Shown one piece after another: positions 45,640 through 53,673 of a stretch of 64,000 nt of DNA. Origin of the DNA: Leifsonia poae (GTDB taxonomy: Bacteria > Actinomycetota > Actinomycetes > Actinomycetales > Microbacteriaceae); NCBI RefSeq assembly GCF_020009625.1, contig NZ_JAIHLP010000002.1:1426001-1490000 (forward strand), given 5' to 3'. The notes beneath the pieces are model-generated. The model saw nothing but the letters and a program-made list of their open reading frames with translations, had not been told where the DNA came from and did no database searches. Numbering within the stretch: position 1 is the first letter of the stretch; each line of letters begins with the position of its first letter. The translations under genes were made by a program, and so were the position numbers.

Positions 45640-46881
45640 CTACTTGCCGTCGGCTTTCGCCTGGATCGCCTTCAGCAGGGCGGACGGGTCTGCGCCCTGG
45701 CCCAGCTGACCGATCTGGCTCTGGATGGCACCCTGCGCCGCCGCCCAGTTCGGGTTCGTCGACGGGTAGAACTTCGCGTTCGGCAGCAGGTCGAGGAACG
45801 GTTTGATCGTCGCATCCGTTCCCATCTCCTCAGCGCCCGACTTGGTAGTGGGCAGGAAGCCTTCGGCTCCGACCCACTTGGTGTAGACCGCGGGAGTGTA
45901 GAAGTAGTCGAGGAACTTCTTGATCGAGTCGGTCTTGTCGGTCTTGTTCTTGAACGCCATCAGGTGGTCGGCGACACCCAGGGTGAACGCCGAACCGTCT
46001 TTGGTGGGGATCGGCGCGATGCCGTAGTTGAGGTTCGGGTTGCTCTTCTTGATCTGGCCGACGATCGGCGGCAGGCCGATCTGCATGCCGACCTGCCCCT
46101 GGATGAAGACGTTCATCAGCGGAGTGCGGTTCGTCGAGCCCGGGTTCTGCTCCGTGACGCCCGCCTTGATCAGCTTCTGCATCTCGGTGGCGCCGGTCAC
46201 GTTCTCGGGGCTGTCGATGGTGAGGGTCTTCGCGTCGCCGTATCCCCCGCCGGCGCCGTAGAACCAGATCGCGGTCTCGGCCTGCGCCTCTTCGGCACCG
46301 AGCGGCATGCCGTAGCCGACGGTTCCGGAGTTCTTCAGCTTGGTAGCGTCGGCTTCCAGCTCGTCCCAGGTCTTGGGCGGTTCGCTGATTCCCGCCTTGG
46401 CGAAGAGGTCTTTGTTGTAGAACAGTGCACGGGCCGAGGCGATGAACGGCAGACCGTACTGGGTTCCGTCGATACTGGCGTTCTTGGCGAACGCAGGCTG
46501 GAAGTCGGCGAGGGTCTTCGCGTCGACGATGTCTTTGGCCGGGTAGAGCAGGTTGTCCGCCTCGAATCCGGCGAAGGCGTCGATGTTGAGGATGTCCGGC
46601 TGCTTGTTCGCCTGGATCTTCGTCTTGATGACGTTGTTGATGTCGGTCCACGCTTCGACATCGAGGTTCACCTTGATGTCGGTGTTCTTCGCCTCGAAGT
46701 CCTTGATGATCTGCTGCCACTCCGCCTTGGTGTTGTCGGAGTAGCTCGCCACCATCAGGTTGAGCGTCTTCGCGTCGCCGGACGAGCTGTTGGAGCCGCC
46801 CCCGAATCCACAGGACGCGAGTGTCATGGTGGCGGCCGACGCGATCGCGATCGCCGCCCCCCATCGCAGAGACTTCTTCAT
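45640..46881 (-). CDS. Sugar ABC transporter substrate-binding lipoprotein
   Basis: A 413-residue family 1 extracellular solute-binding protein: signal peptide, lipobox LASC (about 21-24), then a bilobed fold with LMVASYSDNTKAEWQQIIKD and PDILNIDAFAGFEADN. ATG 46881 with GAGGA six bases upstream is chosen; an in-frame ATG at 46980 is rejected. Its gene heads the operon divergent from amino-sugar catabolic genes, so the ligand is probably GlcNAc, GalNAc or an oligomer (inference from context). Confidence 0.92.
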   Translation of the reverse strand: MKKSLRWGAAIAIASAATMTLASCGFGGGSNSSSGDAKTLNLMVASYSDNTKAEWQQIIKDFEAKNTDIKVNLDVEAWTDINNVIKTKIQANKQPDILNIDAFAGFEADNLLYPAKDIVDAKTLADFQPAFAKNASIDGTQYGLPFIASARALFYNKDLFAKAGISEPPKTWDELEADATKLKNSGTVGYGMPLGAEEAQAETAIWFYGAGGGYGDAKTLTIDSPENVTGATEMQKLIKAGVTEQNPGSTNRTPLMNVFIQGQVGMQIGLPPIVGQIKKSNPNLNYGIAPIPTKDGSAFTLGVADHLMAFKNKTDKTDSIKKFLDYFYTPAVYTKWVGAEGFLPTTKSGAEEMGTDATIKPFLDLLPNAKFYPSTNPNWAAAQGAIQSQIGQLGQGADPSALLKAIQAKADGK

Positions 46882-47190
46882 TGACTTCCTCACTCTCGAT
46901 TGGAACGGACCGTCGCCGATAGAGGAGCATTCTGCGCGACAGTGCGTCTTGAATGATGCTTTGTGACTTATTAGTTGCAATAGCCGTCACTTGCATTCAT
47001 CTGATGCTCGAATCATTGCGCGATCCCTCGCCTCGGTCAAGCAGGGAGGCCAACATCGTTACATGGCGTTTACACAGGCCGCTCAGAGAACCCGGCAATC
47101 CGAATTGAGCGATTGAAGATGATCACTAGACAGCACTATCGCTCATAAGTGATCATTGAAGTACCACCCTTAGAAACAGGAGACGAATCA
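46882..47190. promoter_or_regulatory. Divergent control region of the amino-sugar transporter and catabolic operons
   Basis: About 309 nt, richer in A/T than its surroundings. It contains the inverted repeat ATGATCACT (47119-47127), 20 nt, AGTGATCAT (47148-47156). That repeat ends 35 nt before the GTG of the SIS gene. The regulator at 50930 (DeoR family) is the natural candidate to bind it. AGGAG at 47178-47182 is the ribosome site of the SIS gene. Confidence 0.6.
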
Positions 47191-48117
47191 GTGACGGAAC
47201 GATCCACGCTGGGCGCACACATGGAAGCCGAGCTGAGCTCGCAGCCCGAGACCTGGGCTCGCGCCGCCGAACTGCGCGACGAGCAGAAACTGCTCCCCTC
47301 CGCCGGCGAGCGCGTCGCCATCGTCGGCTGCGGAACCTCGTGGTTCATGGCGCAGTCCTACGCCGCGCTCCGCGAGAGCGCCGGACTCGGCGTCACCGAC
47401 GCGTTCGCCGCCTCGGAGGCGCCGACGGGATCGTCGATCTTCGCCGGGCGCGAGTACGACGCCGTCGTCGCCATCACCCGCTCGGGCACCACGACCGAGG
47501 TCCTCGAACTGCTCGACCTGGTGCGCGCATCCGGTGCCAAGACCCGCACGATCGGCATCGTCGGCGACCCGCAGACACCCCTCGTCGACCTCGTCGACGA
47601 GGTGGTGAAGCTGCCCTTCGCCGATGAGCAGTCGGTGGTTCAGACCCGTTTCGCCACCACCGCGCTCGCCTTCCTCCGCGCCTCCCTCGGCGAGAACCTC
47701 GATGCCGCCATCGCCGACGCAGCGGCCGCTGTCTCCGAGGAGCTCGACGACGCCCTACTCGGCGCCGACCAGTACACGTTCCTCGGCGCCAACTGGACTG
47801 TCGGACTGGCCCACGAGGCCGCGCTCAAGATGCGCGAGGCCTCCCAGTCGTGGACCGAGTCCTACCCGGCCAAGGAGTACCGCCACGGCCCCATCGCGAT
47901 CGCCGCCCCTGGGCGCGTGACCTGGATGTTCGGGCACGCTCCGCAGGGGCTGGCCGACGATGTCGCCGCGACCGGCGCTCACTTCGAGAACAGCCAGCTG
48001 GACGGACTCGCCGATCTCATCCGGGCGCAGCGGGTGTCGCTCGCACGGGCCCGCCGCTTCGAACTCGACCCGGACAGCCCCCGCAACCTCACGCGATCTG
48101 TCATTCTGGCCTCGTGA
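47191..48117 (+). CDS. SIS-domain sugar isomerase/deaminase (AgaS/NagB-II type)
   Basis: A 308-residue protein with two SIS domains. Motifs: VGCGTSWFMAQ (about 45-55), ITRSGTTTEVLELLD (about 92-106) and the second-domain AALKMREASQSWTESYPAKE followed by YRHGP. It resembles the isomerase half of GlmS without the glutaminase, as in AgaS and NagB-II. It should convert GlcN-6-P or GalN-6-P to the ketose phosphate and ammonia. The start is GTG at 47191 with AGGAG eight bases upstream. It overlaps the ROK gene by GTGA. Confidence 0.88.
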   Translation: MTERSTLGAHMEAELSSQPETWARAAELRDEQKLLPSAGERVAIVGCGTSWFMAQSYAALRESAGLGVTDAFAASEAPTGSSIFAGREYDAVVAITRSGTTTEVLELLDLVRASGAKTRTIGIVGDPQTPLVDLVDEVVKLPFADEQSVVQTRFATTALAFLRASLGENLDAAIADAAAAVSEELDDALLGADQYTFLGANWTVGLAHEAALKMREASQSWTESYPAKEYRHGPIAIAAPGRVTWMFGHAPQGLADDVAATGAHFENSQLDGLADLIRAQRVSLARARRFELDPDSPRNLTRSVILAS

Positions 48118-49091
48118 AACCTCTGTCGTCCTCTTCTGCCGGCGCCGATCTCGGCGCCGGCGGCGCTGTACTCGCCTTCGATGTGGGCGGCACCGATATG
48201 AAAGCCGCTCTGGTAGACGGCGCCGGTGCGATCCGTGCGCTCGAGCGTCGGCACACGCCGCACGACGGCGAACACACCGCCGAAGCCGTGGTGGCCGCGG
48301 TCGCCGAGCTGTCCGCCAGGTTCCGTGCCGAGCATCCTGAGATCGAACCGCGCGCGCTCGGTCTGCTCGTCCCTGGCCACGTGGACGACGTCGCCGGTGT
48401 CGGGATCTTCTCCGAGAATCTCGATTGGCACGACTTCCCTTTCCGCGATCGCGTGGAGGAGGCCGTCGGTCTGCCGGTCTCGTTCAGCCACGACGTGCGC
48501 GGCGCGGGCGAGGCCGAACACCGGCTCGGCGCGGCCGCACCGTACGACGACGTCGTGGTCATGGCCATCGGCACGGGAATCGCCGGCGCGATCTTCGTCG
48601 ACGGAAAGCTGTATGCCGGCGGCGGTATGGCCGGCGAGATGGGCCATTCGCGGGTGGCCGACGGCCCCGACTGCGCCTGCGGCGGCCGTGGCTGCCTCGA
48701 GGCGGTCGCCTCGGCCGCCGCCATCGCCCGCCGCTATACGGCCGCCTCTGGCCGGGCCGCCTCCGGCGCTAAAGAGGTGCTCGAACGAGCGCGAGCCGGC
48801 GACCAGGATGCGATCGAGGTCTGGGAGAGCGCACTCGACGCGCTCGCCCTCGGGCTCTCGCACACTGTCGCCCTGCTCGCCCCCCAGGCGATCGTGCTCG
48901 GCGGCGGCCTGGCGCAGGCCGGCCCCGCCCTGTTCGAGCCCCTGACCGCGCGACTCGACGCGCTCCTCACCTTCCACCGCCGTCCTCAGCTCCTCCCGGC
49001 CAGCATCGGCGAAGACGCGGGCGTGATCGGTGCCGCCTTGCGTGCGCGTGACCTTCTCGCCACCCGCACGCCCCTGGAGGCCGGCGCGTGA
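48114..49091 (+). CDS. ROK-family sugar kinase
   Basis: A 325-residue ROK kinase with phosphate loop AFDVGGTDMKAALVD (about 20-34), GTGIAGAIFVDGKLYAGGGM (about 150-170) and the zinc motif CACGGRGCLEA (about 184-194), with a conserved upstream GEMGH. No N-terminal DNA-binding domain, so it is an enzyme, not a repressor. In this cluster it should phosphorylate amino sugars imported unmodified by the ABC transporter. GTG start overlaps the SIS stop; it overlaps the PfkB gene by four bases. Confidence 0.9.
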   Translation: MKPLSSSSAGADLGAGGAVLAFDVGGTDMKAALVDGAGAIRALERRHTPHDGEHTAEAVVAAVAELSARFRAEHPEIEPRALGLLVPGHVDDVAGVGIFSENLDWHDFPFRDRVEEAVGLPVSFSHDVRGAGEAEHRLGAAAPYDDVVVMAIGTGIAGAIFVDGKLYAGGGMAGEMGHSRVADGPDCACGGRGCLEAVASAAAIARRYTAASGRAASGAKEVLERARAGDQDAIEVWESALDALALGLSHTVALLAPQAIVLGGGLAQAGPALFEPLTARLDALLTFHRRPQLLPASIGEDAGVIGAALRARDLLATRTPLEAGA

Positions 49092-50023
49092 TCCTCACCG
49101 TCACCCCCAACCCGGCGATCGACGTCACCTACCGGGTGTCCGCCCTCGACATCGGCGAATCCCACCGGGTCTCTCCGGCCACGCGCGCCGGGGGCAAGGG
49201 GATCAATGTCGCCCGCGTCATCGCCCAGACCGGCGGGCATGCGTTCGCGCTGACCACCGCCGGGGGCGCTGCGGGTCTCCGACTCGCCGACGACCTGCAG
49301 GCGAGCGGGCTTCCGCATGAGCTGATCCCGGTCGCGGCGCCGACCCGCAGCAGCGTCGCGATCGTCGACGGCGCGAGCGGGCTCACCACGATCTTCAACG
49401 AGACCGGCGACCCCCTGAGCGAGAAAGAGTGGACGGCGTTCGACGACGCCGTTGACAGGCTCGCCGTCGCCGCCACCTGTCTCGTCGGCTCGGGAAGCCT
49501 CCCGCCCGGTGCGCCCATCGACTTCTACGCGCGGCTCGTGCGCGTCGCCTCCACCTGCGGCATCCCGAGCATCGTGGATGCCACCGGCCCGGGTCTGCTG
49601 CTCGCGGCCGAAGCGGGCGCCGACGTTCTCAAGCCGAACCGCAGGGAGCTGGCCGAAAGCACCGGCGAAGACGACCCGATCGTCGGCGCGGCCCGCCTGC
49701 TCGAGCGGGGCGCCGGGCTCGTCCTCGTCTCCCTGGGCGAACAGGGGATGCTCGCTGTTCCAGCCTCGAACCCGTCTCGAGCTCTGCGCGCCGCGCTCCC
49801 CCAGCCGCTGCACGGCAACGCCACAGGCGCCGGAGACGCCGGTGTCGCCGCCGTCGCCGCTTGTCTGGCAGCCGGCATCACCGACCCCGCGACGCTTCTC
49901 AGCCGTGCCACCGCCTGGTCGGCGGCGGCCGTTCTCGCGCCACTCGCCGGCGAACTCGACCCGTCGTATGCCGACCTCGAAACCCGACTCGAACTCACCC
50001 CATACCCCCAGAAAGCCGACTGA
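49088..50023 (+). CDS. PfkB-family hexose-phosphate kinase (tagatose-6-P or fructose-1-P kinase type)
   Basis: A 311-residue PfkB kinase of the LacC/FruK group: ILTVTPNPAIDVTYRV start, RAGGKGINVARVIAQTG (about 34-50) and the C-terminal anion hole GNATGAGDAGVAAV with catalytic Asp in GAGD (about 250). In the context of SIS and a class II aldolase it likely phosphorylates tagatose-6-P or fructose-6-P/1-P. GTG start. One-base overlap with the aldolase gene (TGATG). Confidence 0.88.
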   Translation: MILTVTPNPAIDVTYRVSALDIGESHRVSPATRAGGKGINVARVIAQTGGHAFALTTAGGAAGLRLADDLQASGLPHELIPVAAPTRSSVAIVDGASGLTTIFNETGDPLSEKEWTAFDDAVDRLAVAATCLVGSGSLPPGAPIDFYARLVRVASTCGIPSIVDATGPGLLLAAEAGADVLKPNRRELAESTGEDDPIVGAARLLERGAGLVLVSLGEQGMLAVPASNPSRALRAALPQPLHGNATGAGDAGVAAVAACLAAGITDPATLLSRATAWSAAAVLAPLAGELDPSYADLETRLELTPYPQKAD

Positions 50024-50889
50024 TGCCGCTCGTCTCCACCGCCGACCTCCTGCACGCCGCCGCCGCCCGACGCACGGGGATCGGCGCGTTCAACGTCATC
50101 CACCTCGAAACGGCCGAAGCACTCGTGGCCGCAGCGGAGGATGCCAGGCTGCCGGTCATCCTGCAGATCTCGCAGAACTGCGTCTCGTACCACGGCGGCC
50201 TGGAGCCGATCGCCCGCGCCACGCTCGCCGTGGCGGCCGGATCGCAGGCGAACGTCGCGGTGCACCTCGACCACGCCGAAGACGAGCAGCTCACCCGACA
50301 GGCCATCGACCTCGGTTTCGGCTCGGTGATGTACGACGGCGCCAAGCTCGACTATGAGCGGAACGTGGAGGCGACCATCCGCGTGGTGGAGTACGCCCAC
50401 GCGAACGACGTCCTCGTGGAAGCCGAGCTCGGCGAGATCGGCGGAAAGGACGGCGCTCACGCCCCCGGCGTGCGCACCGACCCCGGCGAAGCACGCCGCT
50501 TCGTCGACGAGACCGGCGTCGACGCCCTCGCTGTCGCCGTCGGCAGCTCCCACGCGATGACGGAGCGCACCGCCACGCTCGACCTGGACCTCATCGAGCG
50601 TCTGCACGCGGCTGTTCCCGTTCCCCTCGTGTTGCACGGCTCATCCGGGGCCTCAGATGAGACGATCGTCTCGGCGATCCGTTCCGGCATCACCAAGGTC
50701 AACGTCTCCACCCACCTGAATGGCTTCTTCACCGACGCCGTCCGCCGCTTTCTGAGCGCGAACCCCGAGGTGGTCGACTCGCGCAAATATCTGCGCGAAG
50801 GGCGTTCCGCGGTGGCAGCCGAAGCGGCCCGTCTCCTCACGCTGTTCGCTGTGACGGAATCGGCCACACCCGGGAGGGCACACACGTGA
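50023..50889 (+). CDS. Class II fructose/tagatose-bisphosphate aldolase
   Basis: A 288-residue zinc aldolase. Motifs: GIGAFNVIHLETAEA (about 18-32), the proton donor/zinc region VHLDHAEDE (about 80-88), EAELGEIGGKDG (about 133-144) and the histidines in SSHAM and LVLHGSSG (about 205). The GatY/AgaY subgroup is plausible given neighbours. It splits the bisphosphate into two triose phosphates. A 40-nt gap separates it from the DeoR gene. Confidence 0.92.
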   Translation: MPLVSTADLLHAAAARRTGIGAFNVIHLETAEALVAAAEDARLPVILQISQNCVSYHGGLEPIARATLAVAAGSQANVAVHLDHAEDEQLTRQAIDLGFGSVMYDGAKLDYERNVEATIRVVEYAHANDVLVEAELGEIGGKDGAHAPGVRTDPGEARRFVDETGVDALAVAVGSSHAMTERTATLDLDLIERLHAAVPVPLVLHGSSGASDETIVSAIRSGITKVNVSTHLNGFFTDAVRRFLSANPEVVDSRKYLREGRSAVAAEAARLLTLFAVTESATPGRAHT

Positions 50890-50929
50890 TCGAAGCATCA
50901 GCGTTGACGACGCGGCTGCGAGCCCGTCG

Positions 50930-51715
50930 ATGAACAGGGCCGAGCGGTTGAACGCGGTGCTCGACCTCCTCGCCGAGTCGGGTCAGGTCGAGGTGGAGGA
51001 CATCGTCGTCAAGCTCGACGTCTCGGCCGCCACCGCCCGCCGCGACCTCGACGCCCTCGCCTCCCAGCAGCTGCTCACCCGCACTCGCGGCGGCGCGGTC
51101 GGCCAGTCGGTGGCCTACGACCTCCCCATCCGCTATAAGCGCGAGCAGCACGCCCCCGAGAAGCTGCGCATCGCCCAGGCGGCCAGCGCGCTCGTTCCGC
51201 GCGGCTCCGTCGTCGGCCTGTGCGGTGGCACCACGAGCACCGCCGTCGCGACGGTGCTCGGGTCGCGACCCGATCTGATGGAGCCGTCGCCGCATCCGAA
51301 TCTCACCGTCGTCACCAATGCGATCAACATCGCGGCCCAGCTGGTGATGCGACCGCAGATCAAGACGGTCGTCACCGGCGGAGTGGTCCACGCCCGCTCC
51401 TACGAGCTCGTCGGCCCCTACAGCGATGTCGTGCTGGAGAAGATCACGATGGATATCGCCTTCATCGGCGTCAACGGCATCGACGCCGTCGTCGGCGCCA
51501 CGGTGCACGACGAGGGCGAGGCGAGCGTCAACTCGCTCATGGCGCGGCGGGCCACCCGGGCGATCGTCGTCGCCGACTCCAGCAAGATCGGCCGCAAGGC
51601 CTTCGCCACCCTCGGCGGGCCCAAGATCCTCACCACCCTGATCACCGACAGCGGTATCACCGCCGAGCAGCGGGCCGAGTTCGCCGATCACGGCATCGAG
51701 GTGATCGTCGCATGA
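50930..51715 (+). CDS. DeoR-family regulator of the amino-sugar cluster
   Basis: A 261-residue AgaR-like DeoR protein: winged helix (about 3-55; VEVEDIVVKLDVSAATARRD) and DeoRC sensor (about 75-235; GLCGGTTSTAVATVL, VVADSSKIGRKAF). It overlaps nagA by four bases. Lying inside the operon, it probably controls it and the divergent transporter, possibly through the inverted repeat at 47119-47156. Confidence 0.9.
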   Translation: MNRAERLNAVLDLLAESGQVEVEDIVVKLDVSAATARRDLDALASQQLLTRTRGGAVGQSVAYDLPIRYKREQHAPEKLRIAQAASALVPRGSVVGLCGGTTSTAVATVLGSRPDLMEPSPHPNLTVVTNAINIAAQLVMRPQIKTVVTGGVVHARSYELVGPYSDVVLEKITMDIAFIGVNGIDAVVGATVHDEGEASVNSLMARRATRAIVVADSSKIGRKAFATLGGPKILTTLITDSGITAEQRAEFADHGIEVIVA

Positions 51716-52887
51716 CGGGCGCCACCATCGTGCACTCCGCCCGGTTGGTCGCCGACGGGCGCCTCCACCCCGATGGCTGGCTGCGGTTCCAGGCCGGCAC
51801 GACCACCGACGTCGGTTCCGGCGGCGGCTGGCGCTCCGCCATCGCCGACGACCCCTCCGTGTCGGTCGTCGACGCCAACGGCGCCTGGCTCACCCCCGGG
51901 TTCATCGACATCCACGTGCACGGCGGAGGCGGGGCGGCCTTCGATGACGGCGCCGACAGCATCCGGACGGCCCTCGACCTCCACCAGCAGCACGGCACGA
52001 CCCGGGTCGTCGTCTCGCTCGTCACCGCGCCGGTGGATGCGCTCGCCGAGCGTGTCTCGGCCGTCGCGTCGCTGACAGCGACAGACCCGCGCGTTCTGGG
52101 CTCGCACTTGGAGGGCCCCTTCCTCGACATCGCCCACAAGGGCGCCCACGACCCGGCCCTGCTCCACTCCGCCTCCACCGCCGACATCGAGCGTCTGCTC
52201 GAAGCCGCCCACGGCACTCTGCGCCAGATCACGCTCGCCCCCGAACTCCCCGGGGGGCTGGATGCGGTCCGCGCGTTCAGTTCCGCCGGCGTCGCGGTCG
52301 CGGTCGGGCACACCGGCGCGGACTACCGCCAGACGCGGGACGCCTTCGAGGCGGGCGCGAGCATCCTGACGCATGCCTTCAACGGTATGGACGGCATCCA
52401 CCACCGCGCGCCCGGCCCCGTGGCCGCCGCTACGCGCACGCCGGGGGTGACCATCGAGATCATCAACGACGGTGTCCACGTGCACCCCGAGGTGGTGCGG
52501 ATGACGTTCGCCTCCGCCCCGGGACGCGTCGCTCTGATCACCGACGCGATGGCCGCCGCCGGCGCCCGCGACGGCGACTACATCCTCGGCTCGCTCGCCG
52601 TCGCCGTGCGCGACGGTGTCGCACGCCTCGTCGAGGGCGGATCGATCGCCGGCTCGACGCTCACCCTCGACAGTGCCCTGCGACGCGCCGTGACCGAGGT
52701 GGGCATCCCTGTGGAGGATGCGGTGCGAGCCCTCAGCGAAACCCCTGCGCGGGCGATCGGGCGCGGGCACGACCTCGGGCGGCTCGCCCCCGGATACGCC
52801 GCCGATGTGCTCTTGCTCGACGACGACTTCCACGTCATCCGCTCCTGGACGGACGGCGTTCCCCTGCCCGCGCCCCTGCCCCGCTAG
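51712..52887 (+). CDS. nagA: N-acetylglucosamine/galactosamine-6-phosphate deacetylase (copy 1)
   Basis: A 391-residue amidohydrolase. Metal and catalytic positions are visible: FIDIHVHGGG (H68, H70), the metal Glu in SHLEGPF (about 140), GHTGAD (about 205), HAFNGMDGIHHR (about 226) and catalytic Asp in ITDAMAAAGA (about 283). The reaction removes acetate from the 6-phosphate. In this cluster, next to SIS, ROK, PfkB and aldolase genes, it may be AgaA-like (GalNAc-6-P). A second copy lies at 61551. Confidence 0.94.
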   Translation: MTGATIVHSARLVADGRLHPDGWLRFQAGTTTDVGSGGGWRSAIADDPSVSVVDANGAWLTPGFIDIHVHGGGGAAFDDGADSIRTALDLHQQHGTTRVVVSLVTAPVDALAERVSAVASLTATDPRVLGSHLEGPFLDIAHKGAHDPALLHSASTADIERLLEAAHGTLRQITLAPELPGGLDAVRAFSSAGVAVAVGHTGADYRQTRDAFEAGASILTHAFNGMDGIHHRAPGPVAAATRTPGVTIEIINDGVHVHPEVVRMTFASAPGRVALITDAMAAAGARDGDYILGSLAVAVRDGVARLVEGGSIAGSTLTLDSALRRAVTEVGIPVEDAVRALSETPARAIGRGHDLGRLAPGYAADVLLLDDDFHVIRSWTDGVPLPAPLPR

Positions 52888-52904
52888 CAGCCACCCGGAC
52901 CCCT

Positions 52905-52996
52905 CCTGTTTTCAGGATGCAGCGGCGAGCGACGACCGCTCAGCCCTGAATTCAGGCTTGCTTGGTCACCGTCGCGGCGATTCACCTGAAAACAGG
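52905..52996. repeat. Array 2 of the CCTG-N4-CAGG element: three motifs at 40-nt pitch
   Basis: CCTGTTTTCAGG at 52905, CCTGAATTCAGG at 52945 and CCTGAAAACAGG at 52985, with exact 28-nt spacers of different sequence. A 21-nt unit holding the last motif is duplicated (about 52987-53028), giving a degenerate extra copy GTTGAAAACAGG at 53006. It lies between convergent nagA and trpF, and its right part is inside trpF. Confidence 0.93.
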
Positions 52997-53637
52997 GGTG
53001 CCTCGGTTGAAAACAGGGGTGCCTCGGTTTCGCCCTGCTGCGCGGCGTGGACGAACTCCCTGACCAAGGTCACGGATTTCACCCCCGGCGAGCTCTCGAC
53101 CCCGCTCGACACGTCGACGCCCCAGGGCCGCAGGGTTCGGATGCGCTCGGCGACATTCCCCGGCGTCAGTCCGCCCGCCAGCACCCAGTCCCGGCTCGGC
53201 GGCCGCTCGACGAGCCCGCCGCCGTCGAAAAGCCGCCCCGCGCCCGGTTCGGGGGCGTCGAGCAGCAGGTGGTCCGCCGGGTGGGGAGCCACCTCGCGCT
53301 CCGGCGCATAGTCGCGAGCCGCCATCGCCCGGATGGTCGGCCACCCCCGCTCACGGAGCTCCCGATGATCGGCGGCCGGCTCGGCGCCGTGAAGCTGCAC
53401 CACGGCGACGCCGGACAGCTCGGCGAGCGCGACGACCTCCGCCAGCGGCTGGTTGCGGAAGACGCCGACCGTGAGCACGCCGCGCTCCCGGGCGTGCGCG
53501 ACGAGAGGCGCCGCGTCGACCGCGGGAACGGTGCGCACGCTGCCCGGCGCGAAGACGAAACCGACCGCATCCGCACCCGCGCCGACGGCGGCGTCGACCG
53601 TCTCCCGATCGCGCAGACCGCACACCTTCACCCACAT
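52966..53637 (-). CDS. trpF: Phosphoribosylanthranilate isomerase
   Basis: A 223-residue TIM-barrel enzyme of tryptophan synthesis. Motifs: VKVCGLRD (3-10, catalytic Cys7), AVGFVFAPGSVR (about 25-36), VQLHG (about 80-84), LLLDAPEPG (catalytic Asp about 128) and VLAGGLTPGNV with VDVSSGVESSPGVK. The last 15 or so residues (TEAPLFSTEAPLFSGE) are translated from a duplicated copy of the intergenic repeat element, so this tail is acquired, not part of the barrel. It stands apart from other trp genes. Confidence 0.95.
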   Translation of the reverse strand: MWVKVCGLRDRETVDAAVGAGADAVGFVFAPGSVRTVPAVDAAPLVAHARERGVLTVGVFRNQPLAEVVALAELSGVAVVQLHGAEPAADHRELRERGWPTIRAMAARDYAPEREVAPHPADHLLLDAPEPGAGRLFDGGGLVERPPSRDWVLAGGLTPGNVAERIRTLRPWGVDVSSGVESSPGVKSVTLVREFVHAAQQGETEAPLFSTEAPLFSGESPRR

Positions 53638-53673
53638 GTCTCCAGGCTAGTGGGGCCCCGCTACGCTGACCGC

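Noticed and set aside
50886..50940. Tiny open frame starting GTGATCGAAGCATCAGCG between the aldolase and DeoR genes
   Set aside because: Too short, no ribosome site and no recognisable product; treated as intergenic.
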